A stretch of DNA of 64,000 bases from Tuctoria greenei (GCA_036927565.1 JAYESD010000006.1:102211353-102275352), one strand, 5' to 3'. Counted from the first letter of the stretch, positions 46,801 to 58,067 are shown. Numbers and translations are program-made. Notes: generated by a model not told the origin, from the letters alone.

Positions 46801-47425
46801 AGGATATTGCGAAGACCTCGGCATACAAGTTTGCTACGCTTCTGTAGCTCATCTTGCCAACAATGGACAAGCCGAGAGAGCAAATGCAGAGATCCTTAAA
46901 GGACTCAAAACGCGCACTTATGAGCGCTTGAAAAAGCACGGAGCCAATTGGATCGAAGAGCTTCCGCCCACTCTATGGGCCAACAGGACTTCTCCAAGTC
47001 GGGCAACCGGAGAAACACCCTTCTTTCTGGTGTACGGAGCTGAAGCGATCCTTCCTCCGGAAATCACCTTGGGTTCCCTCCGAGTCCGGACCTTCGACGA
47101 AGCCGCGCAGGACCAGCTCCGGCGCGAAGACCTAGACCTCCTCGATGAGGGAAGGTGCCAAGCAGCTGTTCGGAATGCCCGATACCGCCAAGCTCTACGG
47201 CGCTATCACCAGCGGCATGTACACAACCGACAGCTCGAGGAAGGCGATCTGGTGCTACGGAGAATACTATCCAGAGAAGGGCAAAACAAACTCTCCCCCG
47301 GCTGGGAAGGGCCCTTTCGAGTGATCAAAGTATCCCGTCCCGGAAGCGTTCGCTTGGCTACCGAGAATGGGACACCTCTCCCAAATCCTTGGAACATCGA
47401 GCACCTCCGTAAGTTCTACACTTAA
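43883..47425 (+). pseudogene. Tat element pol: RT, RNase H, integrase (same frame as gag, four more stops)
   Basis: Same frame as gag throughout. RT begins ELALITFLRYNVDVFAW. A TAA (44060-44062) lies before KLLEAGFIREVFHPKW. The RT core has LRMCIDYTTLNKACPKD and the catalytic YVDD at 44465-44476. Further stops are TAG 44789-44791, TAA 45188-45190 and TAG 46451-46453. The last replaces the Trp of the conserved GFYWP motif. RNase H (about 45590-46000) keeps its D-E-D set (YFDGS, MAEYEA, KGDSQL). Integrase has the zinc region (IHGGECGNH, KKCEACQ), WGMDILG, TDNGTQF and GQAERAN, a complete D-D-E triad. A 90-residue repetitive insert sits between RT and RNase H. Confidence 0.92.
44981..45223 (+). 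repeat. Repetitive insert in the RT-RNase H connection
   Basis: Four copies of a unit with inverted arms, close to GGACCCCTCCGGGAGGGTCC, at 44981-45006, 45075-45095, 45158-45180 and 45201-45223. In the sense frame they read as repeats of PDPSERVR type. The insert is about 90 residues longer than the short linker usual in this family. Confidence 0.8.
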
Positions 47426-48691
47426 TTCCACGGAGGTGAGTCTTAAGTAACTTGAAATGTATGTTATAGAGTCATTGTACAGAGTCGGGTAGTTCCTCCG
47501 GGAGAGCAGCTGGACCTTTCCCGAAAGGTTTGAAAAGCTCATGCAACACTTGACACAGTCTCCGGACTAAAAGTGTGGCTAACTACCCTGGGTCAAACGA
47601 GAAACCAAACACACTTAGCCTGGTTCCGTACCCTAAGAGTGTACTTGTTTCCCCTGTACCCCTGACCTATAATGAAAGACATCTTCATGTGAAATAGACT
47701 CCACGTGCATTCATTTTTGCATAGGCTCGACATTTTTATTTTTCTCTTTCTTGTCTATAACAGAAACGTGCAATTCTTAAGAAGTTCTAGATTGACTGGT
47801 TTACATACGATTCGAGTTGAATTGTCAGATTTTTTGGATTTAAATATCGTCTGTGGCCAACTCGCCTGAAAGCCGCCAAGCCATTCTAGGGCCGGAGTGC
47901 GCTATCGACTTAGCCTGGTCAAGCAACCTAAGTACGCCACTCTACCTACATCCCGGCAGGCCAAAGTAAGGTGGGTCCATGGACAATTGGATCTAAAAGA
48001 AAAGACAATTCATTCAGTCGTATTAAAAATCGTGTTCAACTTAAAATTTTCTTGAGAACCGTAAGCCGCGATGAAGTTATAGACAAGGAACGAATTTTAC
48101 TATTTTTCTTGGCTTAAGTGTGCAGGAAAAATGAACCCTACGTTGATGGAGAAAAACCAGAGCTAACCAAGCTCCGACTCCCACCAGGGCGTCAACCGTC
48201 GGCGTTGACTAAAAGATGGTGAGAAGACCCCGTCACTGGAGTCTGTTGCCAACAAACCAAGTGTGGCAAAGGTCATTGCCGGAGCTGCTAAGCTCCGACA
48301 CCTTGGAGTATTAACTACCGACGCTCAACGTGTTGATAGAGGCTACTGCCGGAGCTACTAAGCTCCAGCGATGGACAGTGCCGGAGCTTCTAAGCTCCGA
48401 CAACTTCAGGGGACCTTCACTATCAAAAACTTCGGACCTAAATTCCACAAGTTCGAAGCAAATTCGTCTTCAACAAAACTCAACATCCTTTTGGTACATG
48501 TCCACAATCAAATTGTGCACATCTACCAGGGGGCCAAGTGAAGATAAAGATGTTGAAGACAAAAAAAAATTGAAATTCACAAAAAATTGGGGATTTCATT
48601 TCATCTGAAGACCGGAGATTACATCTGGAGACAAGGGATTACAAAATTGAGGAAGAAGAGAAGATACAAGTAAAGGCTAAAAGAGACGGTC
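47426..48691 (+). other. Non-coding stretch between integrase and the antisense gene
   Basis: No supported ORF. It contains three copies of the imperfect palindrome GGAGCTnCTAAGCTCC (48281-48296, 48351-48366 with one change, 48383-48398) and other AGCTCCG words also common in the LTR. The antisense gene ends at 48692, so this region also holds its 3' flank. Confidence 0.75.
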
Positions 48692-50618
48692 CTAGACCCT
48701 ATGGAAGAACTCGGCGACCTTCTGGGCGACCTCCGACACGCAGGCTCGGGTAGCTTCGCCTTTTCCTTCGACGGGGCCTTCAAGCACCGGGTCCAGAGGA
48801 AATCGAGGGTTCCGGCTGGTGTAGCACGTCAACACATATTCTGTGATGTTCCTAGCCAGGGATTGCCCCTCGACCTCCAGCTGGTCCGCGATGACGTCGC
48901 CCACCTTGGAGAGCTTGCTGCCTGCGGCGCTCAACGCTTGCAACGCAAGGTCCGGCTCCGGCTCCGGATCATCCGGGTGCACGGGGCTGAAACCCATCGG
49001 CGTCAGCGCGTCGTCGGCCTTGCCCAGGAACTCCCAAATCTGCAGGGAGTCCGCCTTCCTCAAGTTCTTCATCTCTTCCAGGGATCTCCGGGCCGCCGTC
49101 AGCTCCGAATTCTCGCGGGCGAGGCGCTCAACTTCTTTGGCGTTTTGCTGGATCTTCGCAGCACCCCGCTTCTCAAGTCTTCCGAGCTCCTCCTCCCGGT
49201 GGTGGATCTTGTTCCGGCGGTCGACCAGGTCCTTCTCCCTAGCCTCCACTTTCTTCTCCCGGGCGACAAGGGCACACTCGTATTCGTAGAGTTCCTGCCC
49301 CCGCACCCAGGTCTTCTCCCCTTCCTCGAGGCAGCGCTCTTCCAATTTCTTAGTGCGCTCCTCGAGGCCCTTGTCTGCCAGAGCTGTTTTCTCGGCGAGC
49401 TCTTCTTCCCGTCGCAAGACGTCATCCCGTAGCTCTAGGAGTTTTTGCTCCTCGTCCTCGAGCCGTCTTTCCCTCCCTTCAAGTGCCTCTCGGCGCTTGA
49501 TGAGTGCGGTGCTGATGGCCTCGAGCTGATCAAACCGAGCATTGGCCGCGTCGTTAGCAGCCTTAGCTCGGTCGTGGAACTCCCGGGATTGAGCATCGAG
49601 GGCGTGAGTCATGCTCTCCCTCTCGTCCAGCAGCTTATCCCAGAGCTCCAGGCGGATCTTCTCCCGCTTGATCCACTCCTTGTCATCCGCAAGCCTCGAC
49701 TGCGCCAGCTTAGTCTCGAAGTGGAGCCAATTACGCCACCGCCCAAGGGTTTGGCGCTCCTCTTCAAGAGCCTTGCTGTCGTGGAAGAAGGCCAGTTGGA
49801 CCTGACGTAGACTGGAGCAGGCGTTGTCGATGGACATCGATAGCGAGATGGGCTCCGGACCTGCTGGGATCTCTTTCGCTGGTTCCAGCGGGTCTTCACA
49901 TACAAAAATTGGGTCCCACTCTACGAGAGTGGAACCCTGAGCTTCCAAAGCGCTAGGGCCTTCCTCCGGGATGACCTCAGTCGCCATCGAAGAAGGTCCC
50001 GCCGCCAAGTCTTCATTTGCCCCCTCAGGCTGGGGGCCGGCGACTTCGTTCAGGCACTCTGGCTCTGCCACAGGTACCATCGACGTCGTCGCCTCCGGAG
50101 CAGGAGCCGCTACTGGCTCCGGCCGGGACACCTCTTCTGAGGGAGGCTCAAGCTCCCTCGCCTCTTTAACCGCCGGCTCTGTGACCGGCGCTCCAACAAT
50201 CACCGGCTCTGCGGCCGGAGCTTCGGAAGTAACCGGCTCAACTGCCGGAACTACTTCGACTTCCGGCTCGCATGCCGGGGCTTCAACCACCTCCGGCTCA
50301 ATCGCCGGGGCTTCAGCACTTTCCGGCTCCGAAGCCGGGACTGCTACTTCCTCCGACTCAACAGCCGGAGCTTCTACTACTGCAGCACCAGGACCCGGAG
50401 CTTCCACTTCCGGGACGGGTGCCGCTGGCGCATCTTCATTCCCGTGGTCCGGCGCTACCACGGGAACTTCTGGAGACGAGTCGAGGTCCATGACCACGAC
50501 AGCCAGCGCCGGAGCTGTCGCAGCCTCCGCTTGGGGCGGCACCGGTACTGGAGCAGAAGCCCTCGCAGCCTCAGACACTGTGGCTGAGGGTGGAGCTTCA
50601 CTCCCCTTCTTGGGAACG
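48692..50618 (-). CDS. Antisense gene of the Tat element, exon 2 (coiled-coil part)
   Basis: The second exon starts at 50618, right after a splice acceptor (CATCTGCAG), and completes a serine codon begun in exon 1. It reads VPKKGSEAPPS onward without a stop for 641 codons. Residues 1-40 are low complexity. Then come roughly 11-residue units of EPExVEAPA type (DNA 50085-50430), and a long coiled coil of about 270 residues rich in Glu, Arg, Lys and Leu (for example EERTKKLEERCLEEGEK). A C-terminal region with FSPVHPDDPEPEPD follows. It uses GC-rich codons like exon 1. Function unknown. Confidence 0.82.
50085..50430 (-). repeat. Coding minisatellite in exon 2 of the antisense gene
   Basis: About ten degenerate units of roughly 33 bp centred on CCGGAGCTTC/CCGGCTC words, encoding EP-x-x-x-EAPA-like repeats. 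The same word is enriched in the LTR and in 48150-48400. Confidence 0.75.
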
Positions 50619-50696
50619 CTGCAGATGAAGAACGAAGAAATTGAGCAAACAGATGCTACAATTAAAAAGTTAATCGAGGTAAAAAAGAAAAATTAC
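50619..50696 (-). other. Intron of the antisense gene (78 nt)
   Basis: On the minus strand it starts GTAATTTTTC after AAG and ends TTCATCTGCAG. It is AT- and T-rich against a GC-rich gene, which is the classic plant intron contrast. Removing it keeps the frame (phase 2) and joins two long ORFs. Left in, it would end the first ORF at a TAA right at the donor (50695-50693). Confidence 0.8.
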
Positions 50697-52147
50697 CTTC
50701 GGAGGCTCCCGCACCAGCTTGCGCGGAACCTCTTTCCCGGACGATCCGGGCTGGCCACAGTCGGCGTAGGAGCTCCCGGAGGACTCCCAGGACTTGCCAC
50801 AGCCGCGGGCGTTTCCCGGGTCGGAGCTCTCCTTGATCGGGAGGAACTCCTGGACCTGGAGGCCCTCACCGCTCCAGATGTCGAAGTCGCGCGCCCGGAG
50901 CTAGCACCACAGGAGGGATCCACCACGGGGACAGTCGCACTCCGGGAGGACCCCACCGCCGGAACAGTAACGTTCCGGAAGGACCCCACCACGGGGACAG
51001 TCGCCACGGCGGCGGAGGATCTTCCTTCCTGAGGAGGGGGAACCGGGGGGGAAGTGGCAGGCCCGATGGACCTTCCGTCAGCATGTCGCAGCTTCCTCTT
51101 CCAGCTCTCCGGCTCCTCCGCCAGCTCCTTGCCCTTGCCGATGACCTCAGCTCTTGGCTGTGGGACAAGGGCGGAGCCGTCTTCGGACAACCCGGGGATC
51201 GCCAACCGGGTGGTTGATCTTCTCTCGACGACACCAAGGTCGTCAAGCGCGGGCATCGTCCACCGGAGCTCCCTGCTGAACTCAACTTCCACGTTCAGAG
51301 GGAGGAAGGCCGGTGGCGGAGTCAAGTAATCTCCGTCAACGTCGATGCCGTGCTGGAATTTCTTGAGGTGAAACTCCAAGGTCTTCCCCACCATGCTGGA
51401 CTTCAACCCGGTCTCAACCCGGTCCTCGTCCATCACGCTGTTGAGGGCCCAGGCGAGCTTCTCCCTCCTCTTCAGCGGCACCCACCTGTTGGACAGGAAG
51501 TTGCAGAACACCGCCTGGGGAGTCAATCCTCCCTCCACACATTGGCGGATCCTGGTCAGGACAGGGTCGAAAGCTTCCGCCAGCACCGGAACTTCGCTCC
51601 ATACCGACGTGTCAATGCCGGGCAGACCGTCTGGCAACTCCAACCGCTCATGCTCCTCCACCCGGACGACTATCCAATCTTTCTTCCAGTCATCCCACTT
51701 CCCGGAAGGGAATGACCGGAGGTACTTGAATGGGCACTTCTTGCGCTTCACGAAGTAGTAGAAGCCAAGATACTCATTGCTTCGGCCGGTGGTGTGGACG
51801 GTGAAGAAGGTTCGGAAGAGCTCGATGCAGGGAGGGATGCCCACCCACATCTCGCAGAAGTGGACAAAGATGGACACAAGGAGAATGGAGTGAGGGCCAA
51901 GGTGGTACAGCTGCAGACCATAGAAGTCCAGCAGCATCAAGAAGAAAGAAGAAAACGGTGGGATCAGCCCCACCATGGCGTACGAGGAAAAGTACACCAT
52001 CTCGCCAGCATGCTCCTTTTCAAAGGGGAGCTCTCCGCTGGCGCGGACCGAGCGGTTGAAGAAGTCCGAAGACCACCCCATGAGGGCCCGGACCTTCTTC
52101 AGATCGCTGTCAGTCTTCAAGCGACTCTCACGCAGACCCAACTCCAT
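50697..52147 (-). CDS. Antisense gene of the Tat element, exon 1 (PF04195-like domain)
   Basis: Opens at the ATG at 52147 (MELGLRESRLK) and is open for 483 codons plus two bases to the splice donor. Residues about 30-200 match the plant family called putative gypsy-type transposon (PF04195, Transposase_28): SSYAMVGLIPPFSSFFLMLL, LYHLGPHSILLVSIFVHFCE, MWVGIPPCIELFRTFF. The C-terminal part is Ser, Pro and Arg rich. Despite the family name it is not a known transposase, and its role is unknown. The total product with exon 2 is 1125 residues. It lies opposite to gag-pol and needs its own promoter; I see no clear TATA box upstream (52150-52680). Confidence 0.85.
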
Positions 52148-52662
52148 CGCAGCACAGCTAGGCAAGAGAAGAGGAGCAAAGTACGAGTTGGGAGTTTGAA
52201 CGCAAGAACAGATGGGAAGCGTAAAGAACTCCCGACGGTGCGCTTTCCTTCTTAAGTAAGCCCTCGCAACGCTTGGATGGAAACTGCAGGGGAGTCAAGG
52301 ATACTACTCAAGAATTCAACCCTGCCGATGACAAGAGGGCCCGGGACCACCCTGACGATCAAGTCGAGGCTCTTACCCAGGCGAACAGTTGTCATCACGA
52401 GGCGGGAAACCCAAAGGCGGCGACCTGACAAGGCGCGGGGAACCGATACGGTTTTCGTATCGGGAACCGGCGACCTTCAATTGCGAGAGATCCGCACGTC
52501 AAAGATCTTATCTGCCGCCTGAGGTGCGCCGCGCGTCGGGATTTAACCGTAAAGCCCCGCCAACGGCACCTCCGAAGACCCTTGAAGACCCAGTTCAAGA
52601 GTCGCGAGTATGGACCCACCTCCGACGGAATGACTTCACCCCGGTGACTTTCCCCGGAGGTA

Positions 52663-52677
52663 GGTCCAGGGGGCCAC
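52663..52677 (+). other. Polypurine tract of the Tat element
   Basis: GGTCCAGGGGGCCAC directly before the 3' LTR. It has a G-rich core but is interrupted by pyrimidines, as in several Tat-lineage elements. Confidence 0.65.
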
Positions 52678-53537
52678 TGTCGGTACCCTAAAAACCATAC
52701 ACCCCCTGAGGTTACAAAGATCTCAAGGGAAGGACGTCTACTCAAATTGAAGACCCTCGGAGGCCCACCTGTCAGACATAACCGGACCTGCTTCTCCAAC
52801 ATGGTTAACCCCTAGGTTGCCACGTGTACTGCCAGACCGGAGCTACTACCCACAAGGGTGAAGCTCCGGGCTAGGTACCGAAACGGCACCTTCGGACGTA
52901 ACCCCTGACCGAGAGAAGCTCCGGACCTGACACGTGCCAGGCCACCCCGGAGCTTCCCGCTTCCCACAAGCAAGCTCCAGAGCTGCCACGTGTCCAAACG
53001 TCGGAGCTGGCCGCCTCAAACCTCCGGAAGACATTGTAACGACTCCGGATCTTCAAAGGATAGCCGTGGACTTCAAGACCCGATTAATTGTCATTAATTC
53101 CATGTTAATGACACTTAATCGGACAATCTTAACACCTGTAACGGCACTGTCGGAGCCCGTTACAGGGTTATTAACAACAATTAATCGTGTATCAATACTA
53201 GTAACCGCCGAAGCCACATGTCGGGCCAGGCTAACTTGTAACGGTTTGTCCTTGTACTATAAAAGGACAGACCGACGATACACGGAGGAAGAGAGAAGGC
53301 TCTCGAATGCTCTCAGGCACACACGCATTGACGTGAGCTTTCATACATAAACTAATACAACACCACACACCCGTGGAGTAGGGTATTACGCTCAGGCGGC
53401 CCGAACCACGTAAACCACTGTGTCTCTCGTGTCCAATCGTGATTCACCTTCTTGAGTCTCCGCGCGCCCACACCGAACTACAGACTCCTTCAACACTTTA
53501 GTAGTGTCAGGAGATCTACCGACTCCAACAGTCGACA
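52678..53537 (+). repeat. 3' LTR of the Tat element (860 bp)
   Basis: Exactly the length of the 5' LTR, with about 16 substitutions and no indels by my reading. The TATAAAA box is at 53258-53264. It ends CAGTCGACA followed by the ACTTC duplication. Confidence 0.95.
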
Positions 53538-53542
53538 ACTTC
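53538..53542. repeat. Target site duplication ACTTC (right)
   Basis: Exact repeat of 40580-40584. Removing the Tat element restores the leader sequence seen uninterrupted at 63855-63875 (GACATGACTTCGCTCGAGG). Confidence 0.95.
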
Positions 53543-54204
53543 GCTCGAGGGCGACTCACACCAGAGTCGTATGCATTTACTTTTGATTATATCTTATTGT
53601 GACTGCCTGTCGTGTTTCCTCGTGCCGCCCTTGAGGTGTAAAGGTGTGAAAGGGGATTGTTTGTCTTCTGCAGTTACACTAACTCCGGTAGCAACCCGTG
53701 TAGAATACGTTTGCGAGTGATCGATATTACGACCACCTCTAGACGTATTCGGATATACCGGGTTAGACTTTTCTTTTAGTAAGGCACGTAGTATCGTCAG
53801 TATCCCACTTGATACTTTGACCATCCCCCACGAAAGAAATGGCTTCATATTCATATTTAAGTCCGAGTATCAGTTGCTGATATCTTGTGGACAAGGTAAA
53901 ATGTTTCTTTTCAAGAGTTGGTGAACCAGAGTTCTTTGTTCCTGGCGAGAGTTTAGCTCGACTTCGCTGGGTTGAGACTTTGGTTAAGCATGAAGATCCA
54001 TAGTGATATGCTATGGATAAGAAGGTCATCAAGTCTCTTTTAAGATTCCATCTAGTTCCAAAGCAAATTATTAGTTGTGAATTGAGTTCTAGCCATCCGA
54101 CTTGAGTTTTGAGCTAAGTTTCAAAATTTGAGTTTATTTCCAAATTCTTGTGTTTCGAAGCCGGTGAGTTCTGTTTCGAACAGGATTGACCTAACTTTGA
54201 AATT

Positions 54205-55660
54205 CCATATCTCTTCAACCTGAAGGGCTATGAATGCAATTGAATACTTTTTAGAAAGCTTTTGGAGTCTTCTATAAGTTTTCTATTGACCTCCAAGCCA
54301 AAAGACCTTTGTATGGTGATGAAAATGCACCATAACCACTGCAGCTGCTGTTCTGAAACTATACAAGACAGTATCTGAACTTTTGTCATATTTCCTTGAA
54401 GAAAGCTCTTCTATTCCACTATGATAAATTTCTGAAAAGGGGAAGATATATTCTACAACTTTGTTATTCAGTGTTACCTCCAATTCGGTTTAGAACTAAT
54501 TAGAAACTGTAGTTGAAGATAGTACATGTATATAGGTGCTATCTGAAACAGCCAGAAAAATTTTGAGCTTTGAACAGCCATAACTGTCAATCTAGAAATG
54601 CAACCTAGGCATATTTATACGTGCCTGAAAATCTTAAAGAGTCCTCTACCAACTTCCTATTCAACACAAAGGCTAAAACTCGCAATAACCAAGTCTAAAT
54701 TAAAGTATCGTTTAAGGTGTCGAAACAGTTCAGAATATGGACCGTTACCTATTCAGTTACTGTTTCGATTATAGTTCCTAGTAGACTTATCGAATGGCTT
54801 CGTATTTTACATTTCTTGATCCTGAGAATGTATGCAACAAGTTTTCTATGTATTACTTTTGCAAATATTGATGTTTGTATATCTGAAAATTGTGGACAAA
54901 ATCAGCCTTAAACAAAGGAGATGCTGTCCAAATTTTCAGAAAAACTGTCAGTTTGCAAATGCCATATCTTCTCAACCAGAAGTGCTACGAGGGCAAGTAA
55001 GTACTCCTTAGAAAGTTTTGGAAGTCCTCTACAATTTCTATATTCAGCTAAAGACCAAAATCTTTCCTTAAGTGGGTGAAATTTGGATAATCGCAGAGAC
55101 TGTCCAGGCACACCCGAACTGGACAGCAATCTTTACACCTCTGAGTTTAATCCATAACTCGCAGACCTTTGACCCAATGGTGTCGCGCGAGTAACTGTTG
55201 GAAAGATTAGAGAGTCAGATACAATTTTTTCAATTGGCTCCAGGTCTTAATAGGTCATTTACCTATCCTAAATCAAGTTTGAATGCAGAATGGTCAATCT
55301 TAACTGAATTCAAATTCTGAATACTGAAATTTTGACCACTTCAAAAATTCATATCTTTTGAACCAAAACTGATATGAAGACAAGTAAGCACATTCTGGAA
55401 ATCTTATTACATTTTCTACAACTTTGTAAATAAGAATATTTCCAGACTTCCATCAGAACAGTCTGAAAACTGTAGATCAAAACTGGTACTTTTTAAGCAG
55501 ATTCTGCTGAAAGTGCAGAGAAATCTGCTAATTTCAAAATTGCATAACTTGCAAACCAGAGATGATATAGAGGTAAACCAATACTTTTTGGAAAGTAATT
55601 GAAGTGTATTTTAACTTTGTTGTTCACCTCAAGATCTGATTTTGCCATTTACTTGGCCAA
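54205..55660 (+). repeat. Degenerate tandem repeat of about 190 bp in the internal region
   Basis: A block like CCATATCTTCTCAACCAGAA, followed about 50 bp later by TTAGAAAG and then TCCTCTACAA, recurs at about 54205, 54578, 54962, 55152, 55350 and 55543. Gaps of 373 and 384 bp are twice 190 and contain weaker copies. Units are highly diverged. Confidence 0.65.
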
Positions 55661-58054
55661 AATCGAAGTTGCGTCCAAGCTGTTCATCCTCCACCAGGAT
55701 TTAATCGGGTGATGACCCTTTAGGGTGATTATGGATTTGGTTCTCGAGTTAAACTCGAGGAGTTTCATAACATCCAAGGTGTTGTGACCCAACAATATTT
55801 GCCATTAGAGTTGAGTATTACACTAAGGCAAATCCCTTTTGCTCGGATGCACATGCTAGTGTTTTAACTATGCAACCTTGCACCTCACACATTATTTATG
55901 CATTGAGCATGTATGACACTTCCCTTAGTTGGACGACCCTCCCCACAAAGATTGCTTGGAGTAAGTTTCTTGCTCACCTAGCTTGAATCTTAAGGGGGAA
56001 GGAGTTCATCTAGTAATCGAAGTGTTACGTTCACCTAGGTGTCATACCAAGGTACATCGACACCGAACCAACGTGCTGGAAGCAATGCTCAAGTAAGTAG
56101 GACCGAGTACAGCATTGACTCATTGAGTCAATGAGAAGCTTAAGTAACGGATCACCTCGAACCCCGTTTCTTGTGGAACTCGATCATCGAGTTAAAGAAG
56201 TCAGTTGATTCTTCACGCTAAACCACTCCCTTGCTTCCGTCTCTGAGACGAGAAGCCATATGTGAGTAGTATGAGCTGGAGATTCTTTAGCAAGAACGTG
56301 GATCACTAACCAAGGTCGTGCCTAGCACAGTACCTGGTCAACCACTTCGTGTAACCTACAGAAGTGATGAGAACCTTACTCCTCAAAGGTTACTCTCTTT
56401 GCAACTTCTGAAGGCAACCCTACCGCAGCTTTTAAAGGTTAGACATACTACCTTAGGAATCCTACGTGATGAAAAACCTGACCCTTTGTTAAGGAACCAC
56501 AACTACCTGTAAGTTGTGATTAACAAGCTTTAGAGAACTTCCGATCAACAAGAAGTTCAATCACTTTGTTCCGTTTTGTACACTCCGTTGCCTTGAGATG
56601 AACCTCACCATTCCTTGCTAATACTTTTACCTTGAAACCATCGAACTTGGTCGAGATATGAAAGTAGCAAGTCTTGTCTAGCGCCTTTCATGACCAAGTT
56701 TATTCAATCCTCCTGTAATTGGGATACTTCTGACTGTGTTTGGATTCTCTTATCTATTTTTGCTCAAAGCATAATAATGAATGCATCATACCGTCTACAT
56801 TTCTAGCTGGCCAGCATTGCATCATTAATGCATAACATTGTTCCACTTGTGATGCATCATGAAACGTAATTACCAATGAGTTTCGAGCAAGAATATATGA
56901 CCCCATTCAAATACATACATTGTGTCTCACAATTTTGAGTTGTGATCAACTCTATCATTCGCAACGCCTTCGACTTGTTTCATTATCTTGAGTGGCACAA
57001 GGGAAACCACTTAACACCTTGTGACCAAAACACAGTTGAGCCTTTGTCCTTGCCTCGTTGAAACTCAAATCGCCTTGAGTACTTGCAACTAAACAAACAC
57101 TTGGACTTCCATCCTTGACTTGTTAGGTTCAAGTACCTTGATTGTTGCAACTATACCGTTCGTCATCGAGTGGTCATCAGCTTGATGATCAACCTTGTAA
57201 AATCCATGAAATCTCCTTACTCGCGAGGATACCGTTCGATTATCAACCTCGTGAAACTCTTTGGGTCCATCTAAGATCTTGCATTGTTATATGGTAACCT
57301 TGCTACACTAATTACCTTGTAGTTACCATATGATTGAGTTCTTTGCTGTGTTGAAACATATGAGGATGATGAATCCTTAAATCCTCGTGTACCACCGCAA
57401 AGGGTGTTCATCTTCTATTTCTATTGTTTGAAGACGTTGATATACCCAAAAACCTTGTAATCGCCATATCTTCAGTATTCCTGCTGTATTGATTACATAA
57501 GAGTGTTGAGTGTCTTGCTACTCTTATGCTACGGCTAAGGAATCCTATGGTTGACTAAACATCAAACGAGGTTAATGATTGTTGTTTAACCTCGTAAACC
57601 ATCTTAACTCATGTCAAGGGAAATACCGCATTAAGTTATAAGGACCTATGCAAAACCAAGCAAGCAACCAAGAATTAATGCAAGGATAGTTGCAAACTAT
57701 CATGATGACCTAGAGAAGCAGAGAACAAGTGCTGATTCTTCAAGTCAAGACTAGGACAGGACAAGATGTCACGTCAGTGCAAGAGTACAACAATAAAGGT
57801 TCAGTAACAAACGTGAAAGTTTACAATGTGATATTGTCATGTCGAGCTTCCTGTCAAGGTTATCAACCTAAAGACTGGAATCACTCGAAGCAGACTTTAG
57901 AATTTCTTAAGATGCCTGTAGATAATCACTATTTCGTAGAACCCAAGTCTTTAAGGGCATTGCCATTTTCCTTAGTCAATGAACCTCTTTTACGGATTGT
58001 CCCCTCATTGTTTCTGTTATTCTACTTGTTAGAATCTCAGGACGAGATTCCTTT

Positions 58055-58066
58055 AAGGGGAAAGGA
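58055..58066 (+). other. Polypurine tract of the non-autonomous element
   Basis: AAGGGGAAAGGA one base before the LTR start at 58068, and after GGACGAGATTC, the same arrangement as in the minus element at 27645-27657. Confidence 0.85.
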
Positions 58067-58067
58067 T

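Larger units (their letters stand above)
40585..53537 (+). mobile_element. Complete Tat-lineage Ty3-gypsy element (12,953 bp), RIRE2/Grande-like
   Basis: Bounded by ACTTC on both sides. Order: LTR (40585-41444), PBS, gag-protease (41483-43882), RT, RNase H, integrase (to 47425), a 1.3-kb non-coding stretch, a two-exon gene on the opposite strand (52147-48692), polypurine tract, LTR (52678-53537). A long region after pol with an antisense gene carrying a PF04195-like domain is known for Tat-lineage elements such as Grande and RIRE2. The LTRs differ at about 16 of 860 positions by my count. The sense gag-pol is one frame with five stops. Confidence 0.93.
53543..58067 (+). other. Internal region of the non-autonomous element (no gag-pol)
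   Basis: Continues the leader after the Tat insertion. 53543-53880 is conserved with the leader of the minus element. 54200-55660 holds degenerate repeats of about 190 bp. 55670-57700 has no ORF and nothing I recognise. At the very end, 57729-58067 keeps an open frame whose end (ESQDEIPLRGKD) resembles the extreme C-terminus of gypsy pol, followed by the polypurine tract. No gag, RT, RNase H or integrase motif is found in any frame. Confidence 0.8.

Noticed and set aside
48701..49432. Plus-strand ORFs opposite the coiled-coil exon (48701-49432 and 49971-51032).
   Set aside because: Shadows of the antisense gene. The minus strand has domains, a coiled coil and an in-frame intron; the plus strand has none.
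55670..57700. A hidden host gene or non-coding RNA gene in the stretch without ORFs.
   Set aside because: No exon-like blocks, tRNA or other RNA motif recognised. It lies between leader and polypurine tract of one element and is most simply internal retroelement sequence.
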